A DNA stretch of 64,000 nt. It comes from an uncultured Thiohalocapsa sp. Its GTDB lineage: Bacteria; Pseudomonadota; Gammaproteobacteria; Chromatiales; Chromatiaceae. The translations under genes and the position numbers were made by a program. The stretch spans positions 27,744 through 91,743 of the forward strand of contig NZ_CAJXYK010000020.1 of assembly GCF_913063425.1 (NCBI RefSeq), read 5' to 3'. Position 1 is the first letter of the stretch. Every line of letters begins with the position of its first letter. The notes under the pieces are model-generated. The model worked only from the letters and a program-made list of their open reading frames with translations. It made no database searches and was not told the origin of the DNA. Below are positions 52,101-61,038 of the stretch, piece by piece.

Positions 52101-53654
52101 GTGCTCTGCGCCGTGGGCGAGCGGCTCGGCGCTCGCCTGCCGGCGGATGCCACGCTCGCCCGCACCGTGGGCGATACCTTTGCCGTGGTGCTGGAGCTGC
52201 CGCATCCGGACGCCTCGCCGAGCCGCCATGCGGCGCTGCTTCAGGAGGCGCTGCGCACCGACCTCAAGGCGGCGGATGCGGGGCCGCTGGCGCTCAGCTG
52301 CTGCATCGGCATCGCCCTGTGCCCGGCGGACGACCGCGAGCCGGCGGCGCTGCTGCGGGACGCCGACGCCGCCCTGCAGCGGGCCAAGGCGAGCGGGCCC
52401 AACAGCATTGCCTTCTACCGCCCGGAGCTCACCGCCGCCGCCCAGCGCCAGCTCGCCCTGGAGCACACCCTACGCACGGCGCTGGCGAGCGGCCAGTTTC
52501 AGCTGTACTTCCAGCCCAAGCTGGACCTTGCCGCGCGCCGCATCGTCGGCGCCGAGGCGCTGCTGCGCTGGCGCCGTCCGGACGGCGCGGTGGTGCCGCC
52601 GAGCGAGTTCATGGGCGTGGTGGAGAAGAGCGACCTGGCCCTGGACCTGGACCGCTGGGTGCTCAGGGAGGCGGCGGCGACCCTGTGCGCCTGGGACGGG
52701 CGCGACCTGCCGCGGGTGCGCGTGAGCGTGAACCTCTCCGCCGCCATGCTCATCGGCGGCAACCTCGCCGCCGAAGTCGAGGCCGTGCTCAGTGACACGG
52801 GGCTGGACCCGACGTTGTTGGAGATCGAGGTGCTGGAGAACATCCTCATCGAGGACCCGGACCGCGCCGAGGCCGAGATCGCGGCGGTGGGCGCGCTCGG
52901 CGTCGGCATCGCCCTGGACGACTTCGGCACCGGCTACGCCAGTCTTGGATATCTCAAGCGCTTCGCCTTCGACTATCTCAAAATCGACCGCGGCTTCATC
53001 ATCGACCTGGCGCCGGACTCCGACGATGCCGCCATCGTCCGCGCCACCATCCTGATGGCGCACCACCTGGGTATCCGTGTGGTGGCGGAGGGCGTCGAGC
53101 ACGACGAGCAGATCCGCCAGCTGGCCGCGCTGGGCTGCGACCTGCTCCAGGGCTACCGCATCGGCCGGCCCATGCCGGCGGAGGACTTCGTGGCCCTGCT
53201 GCGCGGCGACGGCGCCGCGCTGGCCGAGATGTTGGAGCGCGCCCTGGTGCGCCGCGCCCTGCTGGTGGGTGATGACCCGGTGCAGCATGGGCGCATCGCC
53301 ACGCGGCTCAAGCACACCAACTGGATCGTGCACCGCGCCCGGGATGCCGCCGCCGCACTGGCAGTGCTGGCCGAGCACCCTGTCGACCTGGTGCTCTGCG
53401 ACCTGGAGCTGCCGGACGGGGACCCGCTGGCGCTGCTCCGGGACCTGCGCCGGGTGTATCCCACCGTGCCCCGGCTGCTGCTCGCCGCGCACATCGACAC
53501 GCCGAGCCTCCTTACCGCCGTCAACCGCTGCGGCATCTACCGCTGCCTGCCCAAGCCCTGCGACAACACCGAGCTGGATCAGGCGGTCGCGGCGTCCTAT
53601 GCCCATGGGCTGCGGCGCTTGCGCGCGGAGCAGAGCGAGCTGCGCTCGGGCTGA
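49113..53654 (+). CDS. CBS-PAS(x6)-GGDEF-EAL-REC cyclic-di-GMP signalling protein, 1513 aa
   Basis: Order: two CBS motifs (~8-130), six PAS domains (starting about 165, 295, 425, 560, 690 and 815), GGDEF (~940-1095), EAL (~1115-1370), receiver (~1380-1510). The GGDEF motif reads VGDTF (~1020) and should not make c-di-GMP; it may bind GTP. The EAL domain keeps EALLRW (~1146), DDFGTGYASL, KIDRGFI and VAEGVE, so phosphodiesterase activity is likely. The receiver has Asp1430 (VLCDLELP) and Lys in LPKPCD. No membrane segment is seen. It probably degrades c-di-GMP under control of energy charge, redox/ligand signals and a kinase. Confidence 0.9.
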   Translation: MAQLEDLKLADIATAEVVCAGETTPLAEVLALMQTQRTSAVAITRGHVPVGLFTEQDALAALAAGEGWSDAPVKTRMQTDAVICPAATGFFDGCAQMAARGLRHLLLADARGAPVGIVTARDVMRAQVQDDHLRQRSAAQVMVATPLMGPGAATPADAGSPQTAYLRQIEHQHQLLGAVFAAIADALILTDATQCVVLANPAAERVFGLAPERLVGTRLPTLFTDADALAALGAAAGAATHAVTGALRGLAAGGRVFPAEVSLASLRDLGEDQRGCVVLVRDVSAREQRERELAEQRLRLQDLVDTMADWVWETDSEGRFTYCSERVRSLFGYEPQALLGTTPFDMMSPAEAERMRSEFAAVAAAGEPFRDLVNVCLTSAGEERIIATSGKPMRDAAGAIVGWRGTDRDITQSRRAAELLAASESQLRAIFDHANVGIMLLTGHRIITRANARLAEILGYASPDELTGRSVRRLHLSTERFDAFGARHYEQLRNREQLHVEYQLRRHDGSAVWCLISGAAIDSVRPPDLARGVIWTVEDISALKENEAKLKALNARLAEEHELFTSGPAMVFRWLPQPGWPVAQCSPNAHRHLDVSARVLASGRYRYADLVHPNDLARVRAEVAHYTNTGATAFEQEYRVRGAGGHWRHVYDYTRVRRSPAGEVLAYHGYLVDITERRLALAALRESEARYRTLFESAGAPMLTLGLDGVITAGNAAAARLLGYADAAELTGLSPAALSPVQQADGASSAEQSVRFVESVPAQGHVRFEWEHLHREGHVVPVEVTLTRVELHGEPAVLGVWYDLRDRRRAEELEQRATAVFENAAEGIMLTDADNRIIAVNPAFTAITGYSAEEALGRTPKLLHSGRQDAEFYRAMWRQLQATGSWRGELWNRRKDGEVYAEWLSISEIRDADGTLRHRIGVFSDITRMRRSEEELEQLTHYDPITRLPNQTLLRARLAQAVQSALVAGRPLALMLVNLDGFKRVVASFGHEVSDAVLCAVGERLGARLPADATLARTVGDTFAVVLELPHPDASPSRHAALLQEALRTDLKAADAGPLALSCCIGIALCPADDREPAALLRDADAALQRAKASGPNSIAFYRPELTAAAQRQLALEHTLRTALASGQFQLYFQPKLDLAARRIVGAEALLRWRRPDGAVVPPSEFMGVVEKSDLALDLDRWVLREAAATLCAWDGRDLPRVRVSVNLSAAMLIGGNLAAEVEAVLSDTGLDPTLLEIEVLENILIEDPDRAEAEIAAVGALGVGIALDDFGTGYASLGYLKRFAFDYLKIDRGFIIDLAPDSDDAAIVRATILMAHHLGIRVVAEGVEHDEQIRQLAALGCDLLQGYRIGRPMPAEDFVALLRGDGAALAEMLERALVRRALLVGDDPVQHGRIATRLKHTNWIVHRARDAAAALAVLAEHPVDLVLCDLELPDGDPLALLRDLRRVYPTVPRLLLAAHIDTPSLLTAVNRCGIYRCLPKPCDNTELDQAVAASYAHGLRRLRAEQSELRSG

Positions 53655-53841
53655 GCGGCGCCTGACGCCGGTTCAGTCGAACTCTCGAGCGTCGAGGTCG
53701 ACTTGCCCTGTCGGGAAACCCGAGCGACGGGCGGCGCTCCCCCGGGGCCGCCGACTTCCAGTCGGCGTCGGCTGTGCTGGAATTGAATCCGTAGGCCAAT
53801 GCCCCCGGCCCGCATGGCCAGAGCCTTTGCGCAGCGTTGCA

Positions 53842-54759
53842 TCAGGTCAGCCGCGCCAGCACCGCCGCCGCGGCCCCGGCGCAGAGCAGCGCCCCAAGCG
53901 CTGTCCCGCCGAAGGCGCTGAGCCGGAGCTTCGCAAGCAGCGTGGCCTCGTCCTCGGTGGAGACGACGAAGGGGCGGCCCGGGTCGCCGGTGCCACGCAC
54001 CCGCGGTCGCGGCGGGTCGGCGCTGACCCGGGCCTCGGCGCGCTCGGCGAGCCGGGCGGCCTCCTGGCGGGCGCGGTCCCACTCCTTCAGGTCCACCTCG
54101 CCGTCGCCGTTGCGGTCGAAGGCCTGCATGCGCGCGGGGTCGCGCTTCCAGCGGGCGAGCAGGGTGCGGGTCAGGGCCTCGCGCTCGCGCACGCCGCGGC
54201 GCGGGGTCTCGAAGTGGCCGAGCACATAGACGGGCTCGCCGGCGTGGATGCGCTCCTCGGTCATGCGGTGGCGCTGCCGGCGGCCGATGTGACGCTCGAA
54301 GAAGGCCATGACGCCGCCGCCGTGCACCGCCGGCCCGTGCGGATGCGGTCCTTCCCAGCGCCGGCGGTGGCGCAGGTGCAGGTGGGCGTCATCCGGCTGC
54401 ACTTCCGCGGTGCCGGTGCCGTCATCGACGAGAAAGGGCCGCTCGGCGCTGCCCTGCTCCAGCGTGACCCAGCTGCCGCTGCGCCCGCTGCGCTTCCAGC
54501 GCTCGATGCGCCACCGATACCAGACGCAGGTGGTGCCCGTCAGCGGCGCCGCCAGGGGCTCCCGCAGCGGCGCGGCCAGGCCTTGCAGCTCCACATACCC
54601 CTGGGGCGCGGAGCGGATGCGGGCGGTGGGCGTGTCGACAATGAGCCGCAGCCGCCAGAAGTCGCGCAGGCCCCGGCGCAGCAGCCAGGCGCCGATGCCG
54701 ACGGCGAAGGCGACGCCAAGCCAGAACCCCGCCGGGTCCTCGGCGGCGACGGATTGCAT
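53842..54759 (-). CDS. GIDE-like membrane protein with an inserted EF-hand, 305 aa
   Basis: ATG 54759 is chosen; a TTG start 12 nt upstream is possible. Residues ~8-30 form an N-terminal membrane helix (FWLGVAFAVGIGAWLL), followed by the E3-like GIDE region (GYVELQGLAAPLREPLAAPLTGTTCVWYRWRIE). A loop near residue 205-220 (DRNGDGEVDLKEWDRA) is a canonical EF-hand calcium loop. A second membrane helix lies at the C-terminus (LSAFGGTALGALLCAGAAAAVL). GIDE-like proteins often neighbour lemA; the EF-hand is unusual. Confidence 0.8.
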   Translation of the reverse strand: MQSVAAEDPAGFWLGVAFAVGIGAWLLRRGLRDFWRLRLIVDTPTARIRSAPQGYVELQGLAAPLREPLAAPLTGTTCVWYRWRIERWKRSGRSGSWVTLEQGSAERPFLVDDGTGTAEVQPDDAHLHLRHRRRWEGPHPHGPAVHGGGVMAFFERHIGRRQRHRMTEERIHAGEPVYVLGHFETPRRGVREREALTRTLLARWKRDPARMQAFDRNGDGEVDLKEWDRARQEAARLAERAEARVSADPPRPRVRGTGDPGRPFVVSTEDEATLLAKLRLSAFGGTALGALLCAGAAAAVLARLT

Positions 54760-54883
54760 GAAGGCTTCCAAGGGCGATCTGCGGGTGCTGGGGCGTGTGC
54801 AGCGCCGGCCGGGGCCTGCTCAAGGGCCTTCAGGCGGTGTGCGGCGGCAGGTGCAGCGGCAGCGCTGCTGTCAGGCGCAGGCG

Positions 54884-55453
54884 TCAGGCGAAGAGCTTGG
54901 CGATGTCCACGTCCTTGCGCGCGTCCTGGAACTCCAGCAGCTCCGCCGGCTGGAACTTGAAGAAGCGCGCGACGAAGACATCCGGCACCTGCTCCAGGCG
55001 CATGTTGTTCAGGTTGACACTGTCGTTGTAGAGCTCGCGGCGGTCCGCGATGGTGTCCTCAAGCTGTGAAATCCGCTGCGAGAGCTGCTGGAAGCCGCGG
55101 TCCGCCTTCAGCTCCGGATAGCTCTCGACGAGTGCGAAGAGTCGGTCCAAGCCCGCGCGCAGCTCGGTCTCGGCCCGGCCCAGGCTGCGCAGGTCGCCCG
55201 CGTTCTGCGCCGACAGCACCTGTCCCCGGGCCTGCACCACCCGGGTCAGGGTCTCCTGCTCGTGGCGCATGTAGCGCCTGCACACCTCCACCAGCTTCGG
55301 CAGCTCGTCGTGGCGCTGCTTCAGGGCCACATCGATGTTGGACCAAGCCTTGGCCACCGTGTGCTTGAGGCGGACCAGGTTGTTGTAGATCAGCGCCGCG
55401 TACAGCGCGAGCACCAGGACGGCGGCGAGGATGAGGATCAGCGTCAGGCTCAT
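54884..55453 (-). CDS. lemA: LemA family protein
   Basis: The 189-residue protein has one N-terminal membrane helix (LTLILILAAVLVLALYAALI), then the conserved coiled-coil region with YNNLVRLKHTVAKAWSNIDVALKQRHDELPKLVEVCRRYM and YNDSVNLNNMRLEQVPD, all LemA hallmarks. LemA proteins are inner-membrane proteins facing out, linked to membrane or stress functions. It is next to the GIDE-like gene (125 bp apart), as commonly seen. Confidence 0.93.
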   Translation of the reverse strand: MSLTLILILAAVLVLALYAALIYNNLVRLKHTVAKAWSNIDVALKQRHDELPKLVEVCRRYMRHEQETLTRVVQARGQVLSAQNAGDLRSLGRAETELRAGLDRLFALVESYPELKADRGFQQLSQRISQLEDTIADRRELYNDSVNLNNMRLEQVPDVFVARFFKFQPAELLEFQDARKDVDIAKLFA

Positions 55454-55650
55454 GGCGGCGGGCTCCGGCTCAAGTGCTCAGGGCCTATCCTAAGGGTTCC
55501 ATGGGGTGTTTTGGCGTGCGCTGCCGCAGGTTTCTTGCCGCGCCTGCGAAGCGGGCTTTACGCAACGGGCGCAGCGCCGCAACGGGAGCGAGTCGGGGTT
55601 GCCGCGACGCGCCTTTGTGCCCCGCTCCGTCTTGGCGGGCAGGCTTTTGC

Positions 55651-56616
55651 CTACACCCGCGGCTCCAGCCGATCCACATCCACCGCCACGCTCAGCCGGT
55701 GCTCGCCGCCGCCGTAAAAGACGCCGCGGACCGGGGTGACGTCGCCGTAGTCGCGGCCGACGGCGGTGGTGATGTGCTGCTCGCCCAACAGGCAGTCATT
55801 GGTTGGGTCGTAGTCGATCCAGGTGCCCGCGGGGGGCTCGGCGCCTTGCCCGGACTCGCCTGCTGTCGGCGCTGTCTGCGTTTCCGGGAGGGGGCTTGAT
55901 GACGCCTGGGAAGGCAGGTAGAGCGCGTACCAGGCGTGGGAGGCGTCGGCGCCGCGGAGCTTGGGCTGTCCGGGCGGCGGCAGGGTCTCCAGGTAGCCGC
56001 TCACGTAGCGGGCGGCGAGGCCGAGCGCCCGCAGGCAGGCGATGCCGACGTGGGCGAAGTCCTGGCAGACGCCGTGGCGCTGGTCCAGCACCTCGGCTAA
56101 GGGGGTGGCGACGCCGGTGGCGGCGGGGTCGTAGTCGAACTCCGTGTAGATGCGCGCCATGAGCTCGCGGGCGGCCGCCAGCACCGGCCGGCCCGGCGTG
56201 AAGGAGACCAGCGCATAGTCCAGCGCCGCCTGCTGCGCCGGGATGGCCGGCGAGGGTAGGGCGAACATGCGGGCGTTGACGGCGTCCGGCTCCCGCGCCT
56301 CGTGCAGGCGCAGGCGCACCTGCTCCCAGGGCGGCGAGGCGTCGGCGTCCGGCGCGGCGGGGGCGGTGACCTCCACCTCGCTCACGGCGCTCACCTCCAG
56401 CGCCGCGTGGGACTGCTGGATGGAGAAGTAATTGACCCGGTTGCCGAAGATGTCCGTGTGCTCGCGCGACACGGACGGCCAGGGCGACACCCGCACCTGG
56501 CTGCGCAGACAGCGCTGGTGCGGCGTCTGCCTGGGCTTCAGATGCGCGATGCTGTGGCACAGCGACACCGGGCTGCCATAGCCGTAGTGGGTGGTGTGGC
56601 TGACGCGAAAGCGCAT
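55651..56616 (-). CDS. Transglutaminase-like cysteine protease family protein, 321 aa
   Basis: The Bacterial transglutaminase N-domain (MRFRVSHTTHYGYGSPVSLCHS) precedes the core with the Cys-His-Asp triad: C in HGVCQDFAH, H in ASHAWYALY, D in WIDYDPTNDCL. A Pro/Ser linker near 235-255 is longer than usual. The next gene upstream (ATP-grasp/alpha-E fusion) ends 1 bp before its start, so they form an operon. Such clusters are predicted to modify or cleave peptides. Confidence 0.9.
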   Translation of the reverse strand: MRFRVSHTTHYGYGSPVSLCHSIAHLKPRQTPHQRCLRSQVRVSPWPSVSREHTDIFGNRVNYFSIQQSHAALEVSAVSEVEVTAPAAPDADASPPWEQVRLRLHEAREPDAVNARMFALPSPAIPAQQAALDYALVSFTPGRPVLAAARELMARIYTEFDYDPAATGVATPLAEVLDQRHGVCQDFAHVGIACLRALGLAARYVSGYLETLPPPGQPKLRGADASHAWYALYLPSQASSSPLPETQTAPTAGESGQGAEPPAGTWIDYDPTNDCLLGEQHITTAVGRDYGDVTPVRGVFYGGGEHRLSVAVDVDRLEPRV

Positions 56617-56617
56617 G

Positions 56618-59218
56618 TCAGCGCCGGACCGCGCTCAGGCGGTGCTCGATCATGTGGTGCGGGTGCTCTTCGTGGCGGAAATACTGCGCCGTCAGCGCGT
56701 CCGAGACCTCGGCCATGCCGTTTTCCTGATCGGTCAGGAACTGCGCCAGCGCGCCGCGGTGCAGCCCGTCGGCATCCGGCTGGGCGAGCTGGTCCAGCCC
56801 GGCGAGCCTAAGCTCCGTCAACAGCCGCAGCACGCCCTTCTGCGCCGCGCTGCGGGTCGGGCCCATGGGGTCCCGCGGCATGTCGTCCACCAGCGCCGAC
56901 AGGCTCAGGATCTGGTACGCCAGCGCCCGCGGGTTGGCCTCGTCCTGCACCACCAGGTCCAGCAGGGCACCGACGCGGGTGCCGGATTGGTAGCGGCGGC
57001 GATAGGTGATGAGGCTGTCCGTGACGCCGAGGACTGCCTCCACCACCAGACCTTCCTCCGGCCCCGGGATGACGTTCACCAGGGTGGAGCGCAGCAGGGC
57101 GGCCAGGTTCATGCCGCGCTCCAGCCGGCGGCCGGCCTCCAGGAAGTGCCAGCCCTCGTTGTGGGTCATGTTCTCCTGGGTCAGGGCCGAGAAGGCAACC
57201 AGGGACGTCACCAGCGGGTCCAGCACATTGAGCGCGGCGTTCAGGGTACGCGGCGGCTGGCCCGTGAGCCGGCGCAGGTGGCGCTCGATGTCGTTGATGA
57301 CGCGCCAGGTGTCGCTCGACAGGCGCTCGCGCACCGACCAGGCCGCCTGCCCCAGGGCCTGCAGCGTCTGCGGCAGGGCGCCGACGCGCTCCAGGTCCGT
57401 GATCAGCGACAGCAGCTCCGGCGTCGGCGCGGCCAGGGCCGCGGGCTCGTCCGCGGTGGGCAGGGGCACATTGCCGTGGCACTGCTCGTTCAGGGCCTCC
57501 AGCAGGGTACCGAGGCAGCCGATGCCCTCGTCCTCGGCGGCGAAGCTGCTGCGCGCGGTCAGGTTGATGGCGGTGACGCGCAGCAGGCGCACCAGGCCCT
57601 CGGCGCGCTCGGCGTAGCGGCCGATCCAGAACAGGTTGTCGGCAACGCGGGAGGAGACATCGCTCTCGCGGACGATGGCGGTGCTCTGGGTATCGTGGAG
57701 GCCGAGCAGGGTCTCCTCGCGCTCGGGCTCGGTGGCGAGCACCCAGGTGTCCTTGCCGAGTCCGCCCAGCTGGCTCGACACCATGGGCGTGTCCGTGGAC
57801 AGGGCGACCCGGCTCAGCCCGCCCGGCATCACGGCATAGCCGTCGTCCTCCGCCACCGAGAAGCTGCGCAGCACGAAGGGCCGCGGCTCGATGCGCCCGT
57901 CCACGTAGACAGGTGCAGTGGAGGGCTTGACCTCTTCCTGCGCCACGAAGCGATGCGGCTCCGCCTGGATCTGCGCCGCCAGCCGGTCACGGGCGCCGGC
58001 ATCCAGGCTGCGCCCGAACAGCACCCGCGGCCCCGGTCCGCCGTTGGTGTGGCCGCCGGCGGGCTTGATGACCAGGGCGCCCAGGTTGGCGAGCACATAA
58101 GCGCGGTCTTCTGCGCGGCCGCACCACCAGGTGTGCAGGTGCGGCAGGAGCAGGTCTTCGCCCAGCAGCTGGCGGCAGAGCTCCGGCAAAAAGGCCATGA
58201 GCCCCGGGTGCTCCAGCACGCCGCTGCCGAGGGCATTGGCCACGGTGAGGTTGCCGGCGCGCACCGCCTGCACCATGCCGGGCACGCCGAGCATGCTGTC
58301 CTCGCGCAGCTCCAGCGGGTCGCAGAAACAGTCGTCCACCCGCCGCAGCACGGCGTCGATGCGCTCCAGCCGGCCCAGGGTGCGCAGCCAGAGGGCACCG
58401 TCGCGGACCGATAGATCCGCCCCCTGCACCAGGGTGTAGCCCAGGTAGTTGGCGAGGTAGGCATGCTCGAAGTAGGCGGCATTGGCCGGGCCCGGGGTCA
58501 TGAGCGCGACCCGCGCCTGCGGGGCGTCGCCCGGCGCCAGCCGGTTCATGGCCCGGCGCAGGCCGCGGAAGAAGCCCGCGAGGCGATGCACATGGCTGTC
58601 GCGGAACAGGCTCGGCATGACGCGCGAGAGCACCACCCGGTTCTCCAGCGCATAGCCGGCGCCGGAGGGGGTCTGAGTGCGGTCGCCGATGACGCGCCAG
58701 CCGCCGTCGGTATCCCGGGTGAGGTCCGCACCGTAGAACACCAGCGGGCGATCACCGGCAACGCCGATGCCGTGGCAGGGCAGCAGGTAGCCCGGATAGC
58801 CGTCCACCAGCTCCGGCGGCAGCAAACCCTGGGCGATGAGGGTGCGCGGCCCGTAGAGATCGAGCAGCACGGCGTTCAGCAGCTCCGCACGCTGGATCAG
58901 GCCGCGCTCCAGCTCGGCCCATTCCTCGCCGCGCAGCAGCAGCGGCAGCGGGTCCAGCTCCCAGGGGCGGGACATGCCGCGGGGGTCGCCGTGGAGGTTG
59001 TAGGTGACGCCGTTGTCGCGGATCAGGCGGTGCGCCTCGCGCCAGCGCGTCTCGATGCCGCCACGCCCGAGCTGGCGCAGGGTGTCGACGAGATACTGCC
59101 AGTGCGGGCGCAGGCCGCCGTCGGCGGCGCGCATTTCGTCGAAGCTGCCGGCGGCCGGCACATAGGCATCGTCCAGGCGGGCGTCGTCCAGCTGGGCGAG
59201 TGGACTCGTGGCGGACAT
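56618..59218 (-). CDS. Circularly permuted ATP-grasp / alpha-E domain fusion protein, 866 aa
   Basis: Residues ~25-500 are a circularly permuted ATP-grasp (DUF404/407): DNGVTYNLHGDPRGMSRPWELDP, LVIKPAGGHTNGGPGPRVLFGR. Residues ~540-866 are an alpha-E (DUF403) domain: SSRVADNLFWIGRYAERAEGLVRLLRV. In many bacteria these are separate adjacent genes; here they are one polypeptide. Together with the adjacent transglutaminase they form a known peptide-processing cluster (predicted peptide ligase plus protease). Substrate unknown. Confidence 0.9.
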   Translation of the reverse strand: MSATSPLAQLDDARLDDAYVPAAGSFDEMRAADGGLRPHWQYLVDTLRQLGRGGIETRWREAHRLIRDNGVTYNLHGDPRGMSRPWELDPLPLLLRGEEWAELERGLIQRAELLNAVLLDLYGPRTLIAQGLLPPELVDGYPGYLLPCHGIGVAGDRPLVFYGADLTRDTDGGWRVIGDRTQTPSGAGYALENRVVLSRVMPSLFRDSHVHRLAGFFRGLRRAMNRLAPGDAPQARVALMTPGPANAAYFEHAYLANYLGYTLVQGADLSVRDGALWLRTLGRLERIDAVLRRVDDCFCDPLELREDSMLGVPGMVQAVRAGNLTVANALGSGVLEHPGLMAFLPELCRQLLGEDLLLPHLHTWWCGRAEDRAYVLANLGALVIKPAGGHTNGGPGPRVLFGRSLDAGARDRLAAQIQAEPHRFVAQEEVKPSTAPVYVDGRIEPRPFVLRSFSVAEDDGYAVMPGGLSRVALSTDTPMVSSQLGGLGKDTWVLATEPEREETLLGLHDTQSTAIVRESDVSSRVADNLFWIGRYAERAEGLVRLLRVTAINLTARSSFAAEDEGIGCLGTLLEALNEQCHGNVPLPTADEPAALAAPTPELLSLITDLERVGALPQTLQALGQAAWSVRERLSSDTWRVINDIERHLRRLTGQPPRTLNAALNVLDPLVTSLVAFSALTQENMTHNEGWHFLEAGRRLERGMNLAALLRSTLVNVIPGPEEGLVVEAVLGVTDSLITYRRRYQSGTRVGALLDLVVQDEANPRALAYQILSLSALVDDMPRDPMGPTRSAAQKGVLRLLTELRLAGLDQLAQPDADGLHRGALAQFLTDQENGMAEVSDALTAQYFRHEEHPHHMIEHRLSAVRR

Positions 59219-59380
59219 GGGGCGCTCGCGGCCTGGTTGGCGGCTGAGGTGGATAAGGGGAAGTGTGACGGGTGAAGGCGGACCTGTGAAGTGGCCGCTT
59301 GACGCCCGGCACGGTGCCGGCGCCCATCCCCGCTTCGGCCCTTGTCCCGGCCGCCGTCTACGCGGCCTGGGCGGAGCCCG

Positions 59381-59887
59381 TCAGTACACCCATGGGATGA
59401 GCTTTTTGACGCGCCGGGCGTAGTCGGCGTACTCCGGATGGCGCTGCGTGAGCCAGGCCTCCTCCTTGCCGGCCTTGTAGTTGAAGAACGCGAAGGCGAC
59501 GGCCAGCCCCAGCAGGTGCGACAGGCTCAGGTGGTACAGCGTCCAGGCGGCGCCGGCGAACAGCAGGCTCGCGTAGAGCGGATGGCGGACGATGGCGTAG
59601 ACGCCGTGCTGCACCAGCTGGCTGTGGTCCACCGGGTAGGGCAGCGGCGTCAGATAGTCGCGGATGTGCACGGAGCCGAAGCCGCCCAGGATCAGTGCGA
59701 CGACGGCGAAGGGGGCCGCGAGCCAGCTGCGCCAGCCACCGCTTGCATCCATGGCATCTGCCCCGAGGCCCGGATGCCACACGGGCAGCAGGACGAAGCC
59801 GAGCATGAGCGCGAACTGGATTGCCACCAGCAGCTCGCCGCGGGCGCCGAAGCGCCGCGTGTTGCCGTTGTCACCGGGCATGCGCAT
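59381..59887 (-). CDS. Isoprenylcysteine carboxyl methyltransferase-like membrane protein, 168 aa
   Basis: ATG 59887 (a second ATG at 59881) begins the protein. It has four to five membrane helices and the SAM-binding motif of the ICMT/PEMT superfamily: GVYAIVRHPLYASLLFAGAAW and a C-terminal EEAWLTQRHPEYADYARRVKKLIP. It methylates an unknown small molecule or lipid at the membrane. It is the last gene of the minus-strand argF region and separate from argF (84 bp). Confidence 0.87.
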   Translation of the reverse strand: MRMPGDNGNTRRFGARGELLVAIQFALMLGFVLLPVWHPGLGADAMDASGGWRSWLAAPFAVVALILGGFGSVHIRDYLTPLPYPVDHSQLVQHGVYAIVRHPLYASLLFAGAAWTLYHLSLSHLLGLAVAFAFFNYKAGKEEAWLTQRHPEYADYARRVKKLIPWVY

Positions 59888-59970
59888 GTCCCCTGGAGTC
59901 TGATACGGGTGAGCGGAAATAGGGGTCGCTCTGGGCACGAAAAAGGCAGTCCAAGCAGCGCCCGGGAGCG

Positions 59971-60891
59971 CTACGCCGGCCCGCCGAGCAGCAGCAGCTC
60001 CAGCAGGGCCTTCTGCGCGTGCAGCCGGTTCTCGGCCTCGTCCCAGACCACGGACTGGGGTCCGTCGATGACCTCCGCGCTCACCTCTTCGCCGCGGTGC
60101 GCCGGCAGGCAATGCATGAACAGCGCATCGGGCTTGGCGGCGGCCATGACCTCGGCGCTCACGCAATAAGCCGCGAACACCGCTGCGCGGTCGTCCTGCT
60201 CGCTCTCCTGGCCCATGCTGGCCCAGACATCCGTCACCACCAGGTCGGCGCCCGTCGCCGCCTCCCGTGGGTCGCGCAGCAGGGTGCAGCGTGGGCCGGC
60301 GGCGGCCTGCAGGTCCGCATCGGGCTCGAAGCCCGCCGGGCAGGCGACGCGCAGCTCGAAATCGAACAGGCGGGCGGCGTTCATGTAGGAATGGCACATG
60401 TTGTTGCCGTCGCCGACGAAGGCGACGCGCCGCCCGGCGATGTCGCCGCGGTGCTCGACGTAGGTCTGCATGTCCGCCAGCAGCTGGCACGGATGGAACC
60501 GGTCCGTGAGGCCGTTGATGACGGGCACCCGGGAATGGGCCGCGAAGCGCTCCACCTTGTCGTGGTCGAAGGTGCGGATCATCACCGCGTCCACCATGCG
60601 CGAGAGCACCCGCGCGCTGTCCTCGATGGGCTCGCCGCGGCCGAGCTGGGTGTCGCGGGGCGACAGGAACAGGGCATGCCCGCCGAACTGCACCATGCCC
60701 GCCTCGAAGGAGACCCGGGTGCGGGTGGAGGACTTCTCGAACACCATGGCCAGGGTGCGGTGTCGCAGCGGCCGGTAGTCGGTGCCCGCGGCATGCATGC
60801 GCTTGAGGGCGATGGCGCGGTGCAGCAGGGCGCGCGCCTCGTCGGCTGCGAGGTCCAGCAGGGTCAGGAAGTGGCGGGGCGGTTGCGGCAT
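59971..60891 (-). CDS. argF: Ornithine carbamoyltransferase
   Basis: ATG 60891 has GGAG 8 nt upstream. The 306-residue protein has the carbamoyl-phosphate motif [10 protein letters not shown] (~54-63), [11 protein letters not shown] (~133) and the ornithine motif [13 protein letters not shown] (~260-272). It makes citrulline from ornithine and carbamoyl phosphate. argD lies 147 bp upstream on the same strand; no arg repressor gene is present. Confidence 0.95.
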   Translation of the reverse strand: MPQPPRHFLTLLDLAADEARALLHRAIALKRMHAAGTDYRPLRHRTLAMVFEKSSTRTRVSFEAGMVQFGGHALFLSPRDTQLGRGEPIEDSARVLSRMVDAVMIRTFDHDKVERFAAHSRVPVINGLTDRFHPCQLLADMQTYVEHRGDIAGRRVAFVGDGNNMCHSYMNAARLFDFELRVACPAGFEPDADLQAAAGPRCTLLRDPREAATGADLVVTDVWASMGQESEQDDRAAVFAAYCVSAEVMAAAKPDALFMHCLPAHRGEEVSAEVIDGPQSVVWDEAENRLHAQKALLELLLLGGPA

Positions 60892-61038
60892 GACAGGCTC
60901 TCCGGCGTGCCCGGGGCAGGGTGCGCGCCGCACGGCGGCGGCAGCGTCGGATGGTGCGATGGATGACGACGCATGGCGGAACTGGTGGGGCCGCCCGCTC
61001 GGGGCTGGTGTGCGTCGGCCGGTCCCGGGGGGCTGTGG

